Of a stretch of 64,000 bases of DNA, positions 1 through 10,654 are shown one piece after another. A program made the translations under genes and the position numbers. How positions within the stretch are numbered: the stretch's first letter is position 1; every line of letters begins with the position of its first letter. The notes under the pieces were generated by a model. That model ran no database searches. It was given only the letters and a program-made list of their open reading frames with translations, and was not told the origin of the DNA. The DNA comes from Ochotona curzoniae (lineage: Eukaryota; Chordata; Mammalia; Lagomorpha; Ochotonidae), in the NCBI RefSeq assembly GCF_017591425.1, contig NW_024465434.1, positions 744,001-808,000 of the forward strand, given 5' to 3'.

Positions 1-59
1 AATGAATGGCTTCTCAGCCCTTAGGCTAAGATCAAGTGCAAAAGTCTCATGAATGGTTT

Positions 60-325
60 TAAGGGGTGGGCCCATGCCCAGCAGTCAGGGCGCTGGTCAG
101 CATCCTCATGTTCCATACCGCAGTGCAAAGCAGCTCAGTGCAACGCCACGCTCAGCTTCCAGCTTCCTGGGAGGCAGCAGGGGCGGCCCAAGCGACTGTG
201 CTCAGCCACTGCCCTAGAGCAAACAGTTGCAAAGTTGAGGTCTCGGCTCCTGACCAGGACATTGCCCCACCTCCTTGGAGACAATTAAGGAATGAACCAG
301 CAGATGGGAACTTTTTTTTTTAATT
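60..325 (+). mobile_element. Old C-SINE, degenerate
   Basis: The order of segments follows a C-SINE: 'cagcttccagcttcctggg' body, 'ggctcctgacc' and 'gaatgaaccagcagatggga', then a T/A-rich tail. It is strongly diverged and shows no readable target duplication, so it is an old copy with approximate ends. Confidence 0.6.
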
Positions 326-330
326 AAAGA

Positions 331-653
331 TTTTTTTTTTAAGATTTATTTTATTTTTATTGGAAAGGCAGATATACAGAGAGGAGAGACAGAGAGAAGA
401 CCTTCCCTCTGATGATTCACTCCCAAGGCGGCCGCAATGGCTGGAGCTGAACCAATCCGAAGCCAGGAGCCTCTTCCGGGTCTTCCACGCGGGTACAGGG
501 TCCCAAAGCTTTGGGCCGTCCTCCACTGCTTTCCCAGGCCACAGGCAGGGAGCTGGATGGGAAGCAGGGCTGCCGGGATGTGAACCGGCACCCATATGGG
601 ATCCCGGGCGTGCAAGGTGAGGACCTTAACCACTGCGCCATCGTGCCGGGCCC
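331..653 (-). mobile_element. C-SINE, full length
   Basis: The T-rich tail complement at 331-360 is followed by the complete body and ends in 'tgccgggccc', the reverse complement of the 5' head. Low divergence suggests a young copy. It abuts the next C-SINE with the same orientation. Confidence 0.92.
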
Positions 654-654
654 G

Positions 655-971
655 ATTTATTTTTATTGCAAAGTCAGATATACAGAGAGGAGGAGAGACA
701 GAGAGGAAAATCTTCCGTCCAATGATTCACTCCCCAAGTGACCGCAACGGCCGATGCTATGCTGATCCGAAGCTAGGATCCAGGAACCTCTTCCAGGTAT
801 CCCACATAGATGCAGGGTCCCAAGGCTTTGGGCCGTCCTCGACTGCTTTCCCAGGTCACAAGCAGGGAGCTGGATGGGAAATGGAGCTGCTGGGATAATA
901 ATCAGTGCCCATATGGGATCCCGGCGCATTCAAGGCGAGGACTTTATCCACTATGCTATCGCACTGGACCC
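655..971 (-). mobile_element. C-SINE, full length, tandem partner
   Basis: A second antisense copy begins directly at the 5' head of the previous one. Its tail reads 'attgcaaagtcagatata' and its head ends 'cactggaccc'. The tandem arrangement suggests insertion beside an existing copy. Confidence 0.9.
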
Positions 972-1114
972 GCTTTCTGCTTTTAATTACTAATCCTTCT
1001 GAATAATGTCAATACATTCTTGAGAATTCTGCTTTATTCACCTCTATAAACCACTTCATCAATCCATCAATGTGAACACCACATATGTTGATTAATATAA
1101 AATCTGCATTTCTT

Positions 1115-1180
1115 TGCCTCTCCTCTCTGTATTTCTGCCTTTCCAATATAAGTAAATAAATATCCTTAAGAAAAAAAAAT
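1115..1180 (+). mobile_element. C-SINE 3' tail fragment
   Basis: Only the pyrimidine-rich end, 'ctcctctctgtatttctgcc', and the A-rich tail are present, with no body upstream. It runs into an antisense SINE that lacks its own tail. Confidence 0.6.
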
Positions 1181-1443
1181 CTCCGATCTGCTGGTTCACT
1201 TCTAAAACGGAGGGACCAGTCAGAGTTGAGTCAATCTAAAGCCAAGAGCCAAAGACCTCCTCCAGGTCTCCCATATGGTGCAGGGTCCCAAGGCTTTGGG
1301 CCATTCACTACTGCTTTCCCAGGCTACAAGCAGGGAGCTGGATGGGAAGTAAAACAGCGGGGATATGAACCATTGCCCATATGAGATCCCAGTGCATGCA
1401 AGGCGAGCAAGGACTTTAGCCACTAGGCTATTGCGCCAGGCCC
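1181..1443 (-). mobile_element. C-SINE lacking its 3' tail
   Basis: The body and 5' head ('attgcgccaggccc') are clear, but the copy starts at the 'ctggttcact' segment without the expected 'agatttattt...cagagag' tail complement. It looks fused to the tail fragment at 1115-1180. Confidence 0.8.
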
Positions 1444-1489
1444 AATTCCCTTACATTTTAAGGTGACTATTATTTGTATAATTCTTCAA

Positions 1490-2618
1490 GAAATTAAAAA
1501 GGGGAGAGAATCATAATGGCAGAATAGGGTAACGACATGTTTAAACAGATGAAGAATATTAGAGTTTGAAGCAGAGAGGGCACATTCCAGGAAATAGGAG
1601 AGGACAGAACAACAGCAGAGGGGTACCCAGAGACTGACAGACACAGGAAAGCGGCAGGCACAGCGGTGTGGTGTTGCAGTGACGGATACTGAACTCCACC
1701 AGCAGCCGGAACTCCACCAGCAACCAGGTGGGAAGGGACATTTACCAGGAAATCCGGAGGTGAACCCAGACAAAGCACTGCTCGTCCTGCTGGTCTGTTT
1801 GATTTGACCAGGAGCAGAGATAAAGCAGCAGGTCCCAGACAGGCAATGTGGGAACAGGTGGATTTCACAGCCCCATCTGACTGCCTAGAGCCAAATTAGG
1901 TACCATTTCGTTTAAGGAGGCAAGGGCTATGGCGCAGGACTGCGCATGCTCGGAGCTGTAAGTTAACTCATTTCGGGTCAGTGAACTGCAGCAACAGGTT
2001 CCACCCAAGACATGTCTGGGTAGCCCTCAGAACTGACAGCCAGCAGATCAAGAACTCTGGAACTGGCACAACACGCACTATTTCTTACAGTGTGGCAAAG
2101 AATTTAAGACTACAGAGGACAACAGTGAGCTGTGCATGTGCTGAGCTTGGCGAGAACGCACTGAGCTCACTGCATTGCACTGGTCCCACGGGCCAATAAT
2201 ACCGACCGTGGCACTGTACAGGTCAAAGAAGGATCACGTGCCCCTCAGACCTAACGACCAACAGGTTCCAGCAAGATCAGCACCACCAAAACCTAGCTAT
2301 ATAGGACACCTGGTGTCTCCCTAATCCTGGGACTTGCTCCAACTGGAAGTGGGAGAAAGGTCATATAGACAACAGTGCAGCCTGAGCATGGTATCACAGG
2401 AGGTGGAGACTGGTGAGCCCTGCAGGAGCTGGGGCTACAGACACCATGGTGGAAAGCTAACAAAAGAACCCAGACCAGGAATTCACGGGAGGGAGTGGCA
2501 CAACCAACTGCAAACAAAGAGTCGTGTGCCAACTGCAATACGTAAAATCAAAACGTAGACCTGTGGGTGACACAGCTAAGAAAGGTGCCTCAAGGAGAAG
2601 AATATGATAACCAGCACA
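1490..2618 (+). mobile_element. LINE-1 5' UTR
   Basis: The stretch from 'ggggagagaatcataatggc' to the ORF1 start is colinear with a downstream L1 ORF1 and opens with a motif typical of L1 5' ends. It is repeat-free and moderately GC-rich, as expected for an L1 promoter region. The exact 5' end and any target duplication could not be fixed. Confidence 0.65.
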
Positions 2619-3760
2619 ATGACCAAGAGCAAAAGAAGAGACAGAGGCACAATGAATATTACTGAAGACTCCCCTGCATAGGAGCAAAAGCCTTTACCAA
2701 CTTCAGAGTTAACTGAGGAAGACATCGAGAAAATGGGGGACACAGAATTCAAAATACTTGTTATAAAACTTATCAACAATGAGAAGCATGTAAAGCAGGC
2801 ACTCAAGGAATTCAAGGAATATGTCACACTAGAAATGAATCAACTGAAAGCTGATATATCAGAAATGAAGAATACAAATCAAAAGTACAGTGGAGAGTCT
2901 CCAAAATAGAATGAAGGAGGCAGAAGAAAGACTCTCAAAATTAGAAAATACTACCTGACACCAAGGGGAAACAAACAAAAAGCTGGAAGCAGAGCTGGAT
3001 CAGGCCAAAAAAATTATTCAAGAATTGAAAGACAGTATTGAAAGGTCAAATATAAGAGTTATGGGAGTCCCAGAGGGTGCAGAAAGAGAAGCTGAGTTTA
3101 AAATGTATTTAATGAGGGACCGGCAGCGTGGCCTAGCGACTAAAGTCCTCACCTTGAACGCACCAGGATCCCATATGGGCGCTGGATCTAATCCCGGCAG
3201 CTCCACTTCCCATCCAGCTCCCTGCTTGTGGCTTGGGAAAGCAGTCAAGGACGGCCCAAAGCTTTGGGATCATGCACCTGTGTGGTATACCCAGAAGAGG
3301 TTCCTGGCTTTGGATCGGCATAGCATCGGCTGTTGTGCTCACTTGGGGAGTGAATCATTGGACGGAAGATTTTCCTCTCTGTCTCTCCTCCTCTCTGTAT
3401 ATCTGACTTTCCAATAAATAAATAAATCTTTAAAAATAAATAAATAAATAAAAATAAAATGTATTTAATGAAATAATAAGGGAAAATTTCCCTGATCTAG
3501 AGAAAGAATTGGAAAACAACATTCAGGAGGGGCACAGAACTCCCAACAGGCTTGATCAAGAGATCTTCACCAAGACACATGATCATCAAGCTCTCTTCAA
3601 TCGAACATAAGGAAAAGATCCTTAAATGTGCATGTGAAAAAAATCAATTGACATGTAAGAAATGCCAATTAAACTTACAGGAGACCTCTCACAGGAAGCT
3701 CTACAGGCCAGAAGAGAATAGAGTGACATATTCCATATTCTAAAAGCAAAAAATTGTCAG
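2619..3760 (+). pseudogene. LINE-1 ORF1 (RNA-binding chaperone), broken
   Basis: In L1 elements ORF1 encodes a trimeric RNA-binding protein needed for retrotransposition. The start codon at 2619 opens a frame that stops after 20 codons (TAG at 2679). The frame then continues as a heptad-rich coiled coil (about 2700-3040) with another stop (TGA at 2956-2958), and passes into the conserved 'NIRVMGVPEG' segment at about 3050-3080, which marks the start of the RRM-type domain. A C-SINE splits the frame at 3116. After it, the domain resumes with 'RENFPDLEKELE' (about 3480-3520) and 'TKTHDHQA'. The product cannot be made: there are at least two stops and one insertion. Family assignment rests on the coiled coil, the RRM motif and the downstream ORF2 start. 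Confidence 0.8.
3116..3455 (+). mobile_element. C-SINE nested in L1 ORF1
   Basis: Full-length copy flanked by a perfect 16-bp target duplication, 'aaaatgtatttaatga', at 3100-3115 and 3456-3471. Removing the SINE and one duplicate rejoins the L1 ORF1 text, so the SINE is younger than the L1. Confidence 0.95.
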
Positions 3761-4210
3761 CCCAGAATAACATACCCAGCATAACTGGTCTTTGTCTCTG
3801 AAAATGAAAAAAAATTTAAATTTTTTTTTAAAAATTAAAAAAAAAGAAAGTGAAATAAAATGCTTCCACAGTAAAGTTGAAAGAATATGCCTCTTCCAAA
3901 CCTGCCCTACAAATGATACTTAAAGATGTTTTCTTGACAGAGAAAAGGAATAGTACCCACCAAAACCAAATGCAAATCCAAAGAATATCCCAGTAAAATA
4001 ACAACAGAAGACTAAATCAATGAACAACCGATTGCTAAAATGACAGAACCAAATTACCACCTATTTGTATTAACCCTGAATTTAAATGGCTTAAACTCAT
4101 TGATCAAATGTCATAGAGTAATAGACTGAATTAAAAAACAAAACCCATCTATTTGCTGCCTACAGGAGACATGTCTCACCAACAAAGACCAGCAGAAACG
4201 ATCTCTTATG
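3761..4210 (+). pseudogene. LINE-1 inter-ORF region and start of ORF2
   Basis: ORF2 normally encodes the L1 endonuclease and reverse transcriptase. Here only the N-terminal endonuclease start is visible: 'LTLNLNGLNSLIK' near 4070-4110 and 'ICCLQETCLTNKDQQK' near 4150-4200, the known QETH-like endonuclease segment (here QETC). The protein text stops at about 4200, where L1 sequence of a different register follows. No reverse transcriptase domain is present. Confidence 0.75.
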
Positions 4211-4435
4211 GATTTTGATTTTGTTAGTTTCATCTCTTCAAAACACTTTCTTTTGAATAAATTCTTCAATGACTATCTATTCTTCAATAGATCATGCAGT
4301 AGCATCATTTTCTTCAAAAAAGTTCCTGATTTTCTTTTTCATTTCTTCAGTGACACATTAGTCATACAGCAGCATATAATTTAACTTCCTGGCAGTGTAA
4401 ATTTCTATTTTTATTCCTGCTTCTCCTCTGTGTAA
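4211..4435. mobile_element. Rearranged L1-derived 3' segment
   Basis: T-rich sequence following the ORF2 start. It resembles antisense L1 text ('cttcagtgacacatta', 'cagtagcatcattttcttca'). The same join recurs at 8700-8900, so it belongs to the element lineage rather than to this insertion alone. Confidence 0.5.
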
Positions 4436-4595
4436 AATAAATAAATAAATAAATATACACACATATGTATATATATATATTCCTTTCAAATAAAAGTGTA
4501 AATAAATAAGGAAGGAAGGAAGGAAAGAAGGAGGAAAGTCAGGAAAGAAGGATGGATGAATGGATGGAAGGAAGGAAAGGAAAGAAGGAAGGGGA
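4436..4595. repeat. Simple repeats (AATA)n, (TA)n and (GGAA)n
   Basis: An AATA run at 4436-4456 is followed by alternating TA at about 4465-4482 and an imperfect GGAA/GAAG tract at about 4510-4592. The first two probably derive from the tail of the L1 derivative. Confidence 0.85.
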
Positions 4596-4676
4596 ACTTG
4601 AGTCAGACACAATTTATTGTCCCACAATGTCCATTATTTCTTTTAAAACATTATATATTCTATAGATGTGACTGTT

Positions 4677-5018
4677 CGGCCCAGCACAATAGTTTAGTAG
4701 CTAAATCCTTGCCTTGCATGCACTGGGATCCCATATGCGTGCCAGTTCTAATCCTGGCAGCTCCATTTCCTATCCAGCTCCTTGCTTGTGGCCTAGGAAA
4801 GCAGTTGAGGATGGCCCAAAGAAGCCTTAGGATCCTACACCTACACGGGAGACCCAAAGAAGCTATTGGCTCCTGGCTTTGGATCAGCTCAGCTCTGGCT
4901 GTTGTCGCCATTTGGGGAGTGAAACAGTGGATGAAAGATACGTCTGTTTCCTTCTCTCTGTAAATCAGCCTTTACAATCTAAATAAATAAATCAAAAACA
5001 AACAAACAAAACCCATAC
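4677..5018 (+). mobile_element. C-SINE with target duplication
   Basis: Flanked by 'agatgtgactgtt' at 4664-4676 and 5019-5031. The tail is 'aaataaataaatc' plus CAAA repeats. The copy is full length with modest divergence. Confidence 0.93.
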
Positions 5019-5160
5019 AGATGTGACTGTTAACTACAAGCACTGAAATATGACTGATCTGGAAATCTAAGAATATACTAAAAATAGTAATAGACTTATA
5101 AGTTATCAGCATTAGAAAAAATAGGTAATAGGAATTGGACGTCTTTTAAAGCATAATGGA

Positions 5161-5499
5161 GGAACAGGCTCAGTAGCCTAGTGGCTAAAATCCTCACCTT
5201 GCATGCACCAGGATCCCATATGGGCTCCGGTTCGCATCCCTGTTGCTCGTTGCTCCATTTGCCTTCCAGCTCTCTGTCTGTGGACTGAGAAAGCAGCAGA
5301 GGATGGCTCAAAGCCTTGGGACCCTCAACCTGTGTGGGAGATCCAGAAGAAACTCCTAGCTCCTGGCTCCAGATTGGCTCAGCTCCGACCTTTGTGGTCA
5401 CTTGGAGAATGAACCAGTGTATGGAGGATCTTTCTCTCTTTATCTCCTCTCTGTAATTCTGACTTTCCAACAAAAAATAAGTAAATCTTTTGAAAAAGA
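5161..5499 (+). mobile_element. C-SINE with target duplication
   Basis: The 10-bp repeat 'gcataatgga' at 5151-5160 and 5500-5509 brackets a full-length copy with a slightly longer body ('gttgctcgttgctcc'). Confidence 0.9.
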
Positions 5500-5643
5500 G
5501 CATAATGGAAATGTTAAAGAATTAACAGATATGATTATGTAATTTCAAAATAGGGGGAAGTGATAGAGACAAAAATTTTTTAATTAATTACAAGATATAA
5601 TTCTATTTATTAATGCTCTTCCTTATTCCTTCAATACACTTAT

Positions 5644-5865
5644 GTGAAAGGCACAGCTATAGTGACAGAGGGAGAAACACAGACAGAGATGTCTTGTGTC
5701 TGCTGGTTCACTCCCCAGATCACTGCAAAGGCAGGTGCTATGCAGGCTGCAGCCAGGAGTTTGCTCCAGTCTCCCACATGGGTGCACTGGTCTAAGCACT
5801 TAGCAGGGAGCAGGATGAAAACAGCAGCAGCTGGGACTAGAACCTGTGCCCATATGGGACGTCCT
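5644..5865 (-). mobile_element. Old C-SINE
   Basis: Diverged antisense copy recognised by 'ctggttcactccccag', 'cagcagctgggactagaac' and 'cccatatggga'. The 5' head is lost. Confidence 0.7.
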
Positions 5866-7287
5866 CAGGTGTTAATTTTAGGTGCCTGTGCTCAGCTTGT
5901 GAAGTCTAGTGAAGGACTAATAATGAGCTTAAAGCTCAGAAAAGGTTGACATCAGGAAAGAAAAAAATATTTTCAGTTTAACTTTGGAAATAATAATTTA
6001 CCAAAGTGACAGATTAAAAGGTAAATAAAGAGTCAGTACATTTTCAGAGGATACCTCTATAAGAAATGGATAGGGGAAGACATCACAAGCAGAAGGGCTG
6101 AGAAGACTTCCAGGAATACAAAATCATAGCTGAAAAGAAGACCATCATCAACTCGAGATAGTGGAATGCACTTGGAAGGGTTACAGCCACGCCGGCAGTG
6201 AAAAATCCGTTATACAGAAAAACACTAATCTGTCAAATTCAAGTAACAGATACAGTCATTTCTGCTTGCTTGAAGTATTTTATAATAGTAACAGTACAGT
6301 GAAAATAGGAAGAAAATGGAAAATAATGCTAAAGACCAACATGAAGTGATATTTAAATTGACTTTTAAAAGGTAGCTGATTACTAACTAGGAGCTCACAG
6401 GCTTCTTTATCAAGAGGATTTGCTGTCATGAAGATGAAAGTCAAACTGTAGGAGGATGAAGAAGAAATTAACGACTATATCATAAAAACCGAAGAATCTT
6501 CGCAATGCAGCATCTTTGTAAATTGGAAGCGTATGGCTACAAGCATTATCAGGCATTTCCTATCGTTTGTCTACTTCACAGATCCTCTTCTCCACTGGCC
6601 TAATGTAATCTAATCTAACAGATAACCTGATTTCTCAGTAATTATCCTCCACCTTTCTTTAATAAAAGAACTCTGGTTGTGTTTACTCTCCTTTGGAGGT
6701 GGTGGAGTCCATGGCACTGCAAGACCTCAGTCATAACTATGACGGAGCTAAGTCTCTCGGGCAGTCCTCCTCCCTCTGCCAGGCAGCTGGTGGAGCCAGG
6801 GGCAGACCACAACACCCCGGGCTCCTGAGGATGTCGCTCCCGCACGGAATCATCCAACTCCACACCAAAGCGTAGCTCCAGAGCCCTGACCACATGAGGG
6901 AACAGACGCTCACTGTTCAGCCAGCTTCATTCCTTGCATCTGAAGGACACTGAAGAGTACACTGCTCCAATCACAAGGGAACCAGCATTAAATCCCTTTT
7001 TAATGCACTAGGATTTAATAGCCAAACAAACAAAAATCCCTAATTTCCTTCAATGTGCATAAATGTAAGACATCCTTAAAGTTGTAAAAAATAAAAACTT
7101 AGGCAAACTATTTCATACTGATATGTGCATGAATATTTGCTTAGAAAACAAAGCTTTAACTCTCAATCTGAACATTTTTTTTAAATAATATAAACTTATT
7201 TAAAATTATGGAAACTTCGTAGATACTACCAGAAATTCCTTATCTCCATCATCTAAAACGTTCCTCTTTTTAAAAAAATTGAACTTC
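5866..7287. other. No recognised gene or repeat
   Basis: AT-rich sequence without a convincing coding frame. A GC-richer patch at 6690-6900 has open frames of 60-83 codons on both strands, but none resembles a known protein. It may hide an old repeat. Confidence 0.5.
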
Positions 7288-7577
7288 AGCCTGGCGCAGC
7301 AGCCTAATGGCTAAAGTCCTCGCCTTGCATGCGCTAGGATCCCACAGTGGCGCCAGTTTGTATCCCAGCTGCTCCGCTTCCCATCCAGCTCCCTGCTTGT
7401 GGCCTGGGAAAGCAGTCGAGGACAGCCTTAAGCCTTGGGACCCTGCACCGGCGTGGGAGACCCAGAACAAGTTCTTAGATCTTGGCTTCAGATCAGCTCA
7501 GTTCCTGGCCATTGTGACCACCTGGAGTGAATCAGTGGTTGGTAGATCTTCCTCTCTGCAGATCTTACTTTCCAAAG
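7288..7577 (+). mobile_element. C-SINE, 3' end truncated
   Basis: Head and body are clear ('ctggcgcagcagcctaatgg'), but the tail stops after 'cttcctctctgcagatctta' without the AATAAA run. It joins directly to an older L1 fragment. Confidence 0.85.
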
Positions 7578-8240
7578 TTCATTTTAATTTACACACAATA
7601 AAACACAACCATTTTAAATATAAAGCACAATAAAACTGTGCAACCAATATTAAAACCACAACATATAGTGATTCTGTCATACCCTTTGCAAGACAATCCC
7701 TTCCCCAACCCTGGGCAACCTCTGAGATGTTTTCTCAAGTTTCTTATAAATGGAATCACGTGATACAGTGGCACTTTGAAACCTAGATTTTCCCACTAAA
7801 ATTGTATATGTGAGTTTCTTTCATATTACTATAAGTATTAGTTTGCTAGTTTTTATTACTGAATAGAATTTTATGTTTCTATAGCATAATTTGCCTATCT
7901 ATTTATTGATATATCTTGAATTATAAATAAAGCTACCATGAACACTGCAACAACTTTTTTGGCTAGAGGGAAATACGTAATCCTTACCATCCCTTTTATC
8001 CACCAAGTCCAGCAAAACCTACAAAAGGAACTGCCTGGTTATACTAAGGTAAACAAACATACCCTTCCCAAAAGAAGCTGCTCAACTTACACCACTGTGC
8101 TTCCTCACCAACAATGAACATGAACTACAATGAACTACGTATCTTCTACAATGTTTTTCTCTCAGAAACTCACCATGAGTCTGAATGGTATTCAAAAGCT
8201 CTGTATAGTTTTAACATTCTATGCTATCTAGCCAGCTTTG
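7578..8240 (-). mobile_element. Ancient L1 (L1M-type) ORF2 3' fragment
   Basis: T-rich text matching the antisense of the familiar L1 ORF2 3' region: 'cctctgagatgttttctcaag', 'ataaatggaatcacgtgata', 'gaatagaattttatg' and 'ctaccatgaacactgcaac' occur in the expected order. It is highly diverged and has no open frame. Confidence 0.65.
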
Positions 8241-8404
8241 GCAACTGAAATCCATTAAATATCAAAAGGTTGCTTCCAACATAAAAATGTACCTGGCTGA
8301 GTTGATGCTACACAAACTTTAACAAATATTATAAAAAGTAAAAATTGCATTTATCCTGTTTTTCACTGCCAACATATGGCTGGAGTAGTTTATTGATTTG
8401 TCCT

Positions 8405-8662
8405 CTTGTCTTTTCATGGTTGGGGATCTGAGTCTGGCAGTTCAATTGAGGTGAACTCAGACCAGGTTCTTGTGTGCTTGCAAGTACGGGGCCTGGTACA
8501 GTCCATCCCCCAATTAGCTGGTGGTTGCGATTGCTGGGTCAGTTCTGTTTGCAGCCCCATCTTCTACTCAATGGGTGTTGCAGTCCAGCTTGATTCTGCC
8601 CAGCACACACTTGGCCCTCACATAAACCAGTGGGAGCTGCAACCTAGTTGGAGCGACCCATA
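8405..8662 (-). repeat. GC-rich degenerate tandem repeat, family shared with 23.0-23.8 kb
   Basis: On the minus strand the sequence carries three spaced anchors of the form GGTTGCAGCTCCCAC, GACTGCAACACCCA and TCGCAACCACCAGC. The same anchors recur on the plus strand at about 23350-23640. It abuts the L1 derivative at 8680, which has the opposite orientation. The family was not recognised. Confidence 0.55.
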
Positions 8663-8679
8663 ATGTGAACTGGATTTTT

Positions 8680-9260
8680 TTTAAAAAAACAAAACCCATC
8701 TATTGCCTACAGGAGACATCTCACCAACAAAGATTAGTGGGAACTGTATCATGGATTTTGAATTTTTTTTTAAGTTTAATGTCTTCAAGTAGATAATACA
8801 GTAGCATCATTTTCTTCAAGAAGGTTCTTGATTTTCCTCAGTGACACATTATTTAGCATGTTATTTAACTTCATGGCATTGTTAATTTCTTCCTGTTTTT
8901 GTGGCTTTTAAGGGGATGTATAGTAATAAGGACTCTTATATCTAGTAGCATGTTATTTAACTTCATGGCATTGTATATTTTTCTTTTTCTTCCTGTTGCT
9001 GATTTTGTATTGTAATTTTTCATTTAAGGGAATGTGAGAATACAATGCGTTATGCATTTTCTACTTCCAGACCAGAAATGGACTCTAGGTGAAACTTGAT
9101 AATAGGAAGCTGGACTCTGTCATTGTCCATGCCCTTAATGATGGACATAGACTGTTCATAAAGAACTGGAGTATAGTAACAATGTAGGGGTACTTTGGAG
9201 GGGGTGTGGGGAATCCCAGAGCCTGTGGAACTATATCATAAAATGATAATAAAGAAAGCT
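8680..9260 (+). mobile_element. Internally deleted L1 derivative with 3' UTR
   Basis: Starts with the endonuclease-start text 'aaacaaaacccatctattg', crosses the same join seen at about 4210, and ends in an L1-like 3' UTR ('ggggaatcccagagcctgtg', 'actatatcataaaatgataa') with an A-rich end. ORF2 is almost entirely missing, so the element could only move using another L1's enzymes. A segment of about 90 bp starting 'tagcatgttatttaacttca' is present twice (about 8856 and 8947). Confidence 0.6.
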
Positions 9261-9489
9261 ATGAAATAAAAATGAAATCAATCTAAGCAAATAAATTGAA
9301 AAAAAAATTGCAAATGAACTGATTTCTCAGAACTGACAAAAAATAATATTCTCTAACGATCCGGTATCTATCACTGAGCATGTTTGCATGTGCTAACTGG
9401 TTACCGAAGTCTGTGTTGCTGAAATACCCGAAAAAATCAATTTTTAAACTAGGCTGTCTGCTGTCTGTAATGCTGTGGAAACAAAAAGT

Positions 9490-9795
9490 TATTACTACAA
9501 CATTCCAAACTGTATTCTTATGTATTCTGTGATCAAGCTGTAGTTATTCTGGTTTCTCCCAGTCTATAGGCTTCCTCTTTTATTTTTGTAATGAAATCTT
9601 TGACATTTTTTTCATGTTGATGGACTTCAACTAGGAATTTGTAATGTTTTTGTTTTGTGGTTTACATACTTAAGAATTCACAAGACTTTTTTCATCAAGA
9701 AGTTTGAGTTCTTACATAGTTAGAGAGTCATTCATTTTCAGTTAATTTGTATATGCTGTAAAGTCTGGGTTTCAATATTTAAAACTTTTGTCAAA
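9490..9795 (-). mobile_element. Ancient L1 ORF2 fragment
   Basis: Antisense text resembling L1 ('gtaatgaaatctttgacatt', 'catcaagaagtttgagttc', 'taaagtctgggtttcaatat'), followed by an A run. It is strongly diverged and the ends are approximate. Confidence 0.45.
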
Positions 9796-10429
9796 AAAAA
9801 AAAAAGCAAAAAAGACCAAGCATGCGTAAGTGGGCTATCTTGTACACACGATGGTCCATGGATCTGAATGTCTATTTTATGTTATTATACTGCCTTCTTT
9901 ACTGTAACTTTACAACAAAGTCTCGCAATTAGATAGTTTAAGTTACATAGCTTTTAAAACTTTTTCAGAATTAGGAGAATATCAGTCAGTCAGCAAACAC
10001 TTTAAATTCTGTAGAACACATGGTCTTTTTTAAACAATTACTGGAATCTACCAGCCAGTGTGTTAGAAGAGCAACCAGGGATAATATACACACATTAAGA
10101 GTGGTGGTATTGAAATATAACAATTTCCAAACACTCACAATGAGTCAGATTTGGTCTGTAATTCAGTTTGCCAAATCATGCACTAGCATCTCTGCATCTT
10201 TGCACTGCCACAGACATTTAAAAATCACACAGTCAATCCATGCGTGCTGGGGTTGGGATTTGCACTGCACCAAATCTAAGGAATAACTGGGAGAAAACTG
10301 ACTTCTTAACAACATGGACCTCTTGACTCATGAAGATGATACTTCATTTAAAATTTAAAAAAATGTTCCTGAACAATGTTTTGTAGTAGCCAGTACACAG
10401 ATTTTATCCAATACTGTTAAACTGAAGAA
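9796..10429. other. No recognised gene or repeat
   Basis: An open frame of 88 codons at 10020-10286 has no recognisable motif and no supporting signals. The rest is AT-rich unassigned sequence. Confidence 0.5.
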
Positions 10430-10640
10430 GTAAGAGATCTCCCATCAGTTGGTCCATTTCCCAGATGCATACAACCACTGGAGCTGGGCCAGACAGAAGT
10501 CAAGAGCCTGAAACTCAATCCGGGTCTCCAGGTGGGTGGCAGGGACTCAGGCCCTTGAGCCGTCAGCTTCCGCCTCCAAGGACTTGCACTCAGGCACTCT
10601 GCTCAAGCAGTTCTCTTAACCATGCACCAAAGGACCACTG
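10430..10640 (-). mobile_element. Old C-SINE relative
   Basis: Diverged antisense copy with 'cagttggtccatttcccag', 'cgggtctccaggtgggtgg' and 'cttaaccatgcacca'. It has a longer middle than the young copies, so it is an older subtype. Confidence 0.6.
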
Positions 10641-10654
10641 ACAGCTTTTGTCAA

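Noticed and set aside
3133..3342. tRNA gene candidates in SINE heads
   Set aside because: C-SINE 5' ends derive from a tRNA and keep a 'ggttctaatcc'-type B-box, but they lack a full cloverleaf and are part of the repeat.
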